Assembly (NCBI GenBank): GCA_964644655.1
Contig: CAZXYA010000573.1
Span: 1-5,892, forward strand
DNA length: 5,892 nucleotides
Reading direction: 5' to 3'
Origin: JAFMDF01 sp964644655
GTDB taxonomy: Bacteria > Bacteroidota > Bacteroidia > Chitinophagales > Saprospiraceae
How positions within the stretch are numbered: the first letter of the stretch is position 1; each line of letters begins with the position of its first letter. Under the pieces are notes generated by a model that worked only from the letters and a program-made list of their open reading frames with translations, had not been told where the DNA came from and did no database searches. Shown piece after piece: positions 5,805 through 5,892 of the stretch. Position numbers and translations under genes: made by a program.

Positions 5805-5819
5805 GCCGCCTTCGGCGGC
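5805..5819. repeat. GC-rich hairpin, REP-like
   Basis: GCCGCC (5805-5810), loop TTC, GGCGGC (5814-5819): a perfect 6-bp all-GC stem. It sits in a GC-rich block (about 5799-5842) within otherwise AT-rich DNA, upstream of the crotonase gene, and is followed on the plus strand by GGCAGGGG and AAGGGGGC. No T-tract flanks it on either strand, so an intrinsic terminator is not favoured. A dispersed REP-type repeat is the likelier reading. Confidence 0.5.
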
Positions 5820-5836
5820 CTGGCAGGGGATTTTAA

Positions 5837-5892
5837 GGGGGCTGTATCAAAACATAAAATTCAAAATGAACCACAAAATTTATTTACCATTT
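5837..5892 (+). other. Possible left end of an insertion sequence or start of another gene, cut by window edge
   Basis: GGGGGCTGTATCAAAA (5837-5852) resembles the GGCTGT.TCAAAA type of terminal repeat seen in some insertion sequences. It is followed after an A-rich stretch by ATG at 5866, which opens MNHKIYLPF and runs out of the window. A transposase start this close to an inverted repeat is common. With nine codons visible, neither reading can be confirmed. Confidence 0.2.

Overview
The window looks like chromosomal DNA of a member of the Bacteroidota, probably a Saprospiraceae/Lewinella-like or related environmental lineage. The evidence is an AT-rich composition, A-rich leaders instead of Shine-Dalgarno sites, and the C-terminal half of a hybrid two-component system (HTCS: histidine kinase, receiver and AraC-type DNA-binding domain in one chain), an architecture typical of that phylum. 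The genus-level placement is inference only.

Layout from left to right. Bases 1-1620 (+) hold the 3' part of the HTCS gene. A leader with three phased 14-bp direct repeats follows (1661-1725) and runs into a 100-N assembly gap (1726-1825). Next is an unrecognised 217-aa gene (1840-2493, +). Bases 2519-2685 form a MITE-like imperfect palindrome carrying two inverted-copy hairpins. A GPH-family sugar:cation symporter follows (2755-4200, +). From 4204 to 4469 the HTCS 3' end and its leader occur a second time: a dead 27-codon HTCS remnant, the same three phased boxes, and the same last bases up to an ATG. This second leader precedes a small, probably secreted protein (4467-4850, +) whose 3' end may be frameshifted. 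A PaaG-like crotonase lies tail-to-tail with it on the minus strand (4938-5723). The right edge has a GC-rich REP-like hairpin and perhaps the left end of an insertion sequence or the start of another gene. The 55 bases between 4883 and 4937 show nothing convincing.

How it may work together. The HTCS probably senses a periplasmic ligand, often an oligosaccharide in this family, and activates nearby genes. The repeated boxes directly downstream of its gene, kept in both copies of the leader, are the obvious candidate operators. The HTCS and its putative targets (the 217-aa protein, the small secreted protein, possibly the sugar symporter) would then form a small local regulon. The crotonase looks like an unrelated housekeeping or aromatic/fatty-acid catabolism gene. 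The most notable signal is the pair of regulatory cassettes, about 85-88% identical with no indels in the 186 bp that can be aligned before the gap. They are placed in front of two unrelated proteins and bracket a 2.66-kb segment.
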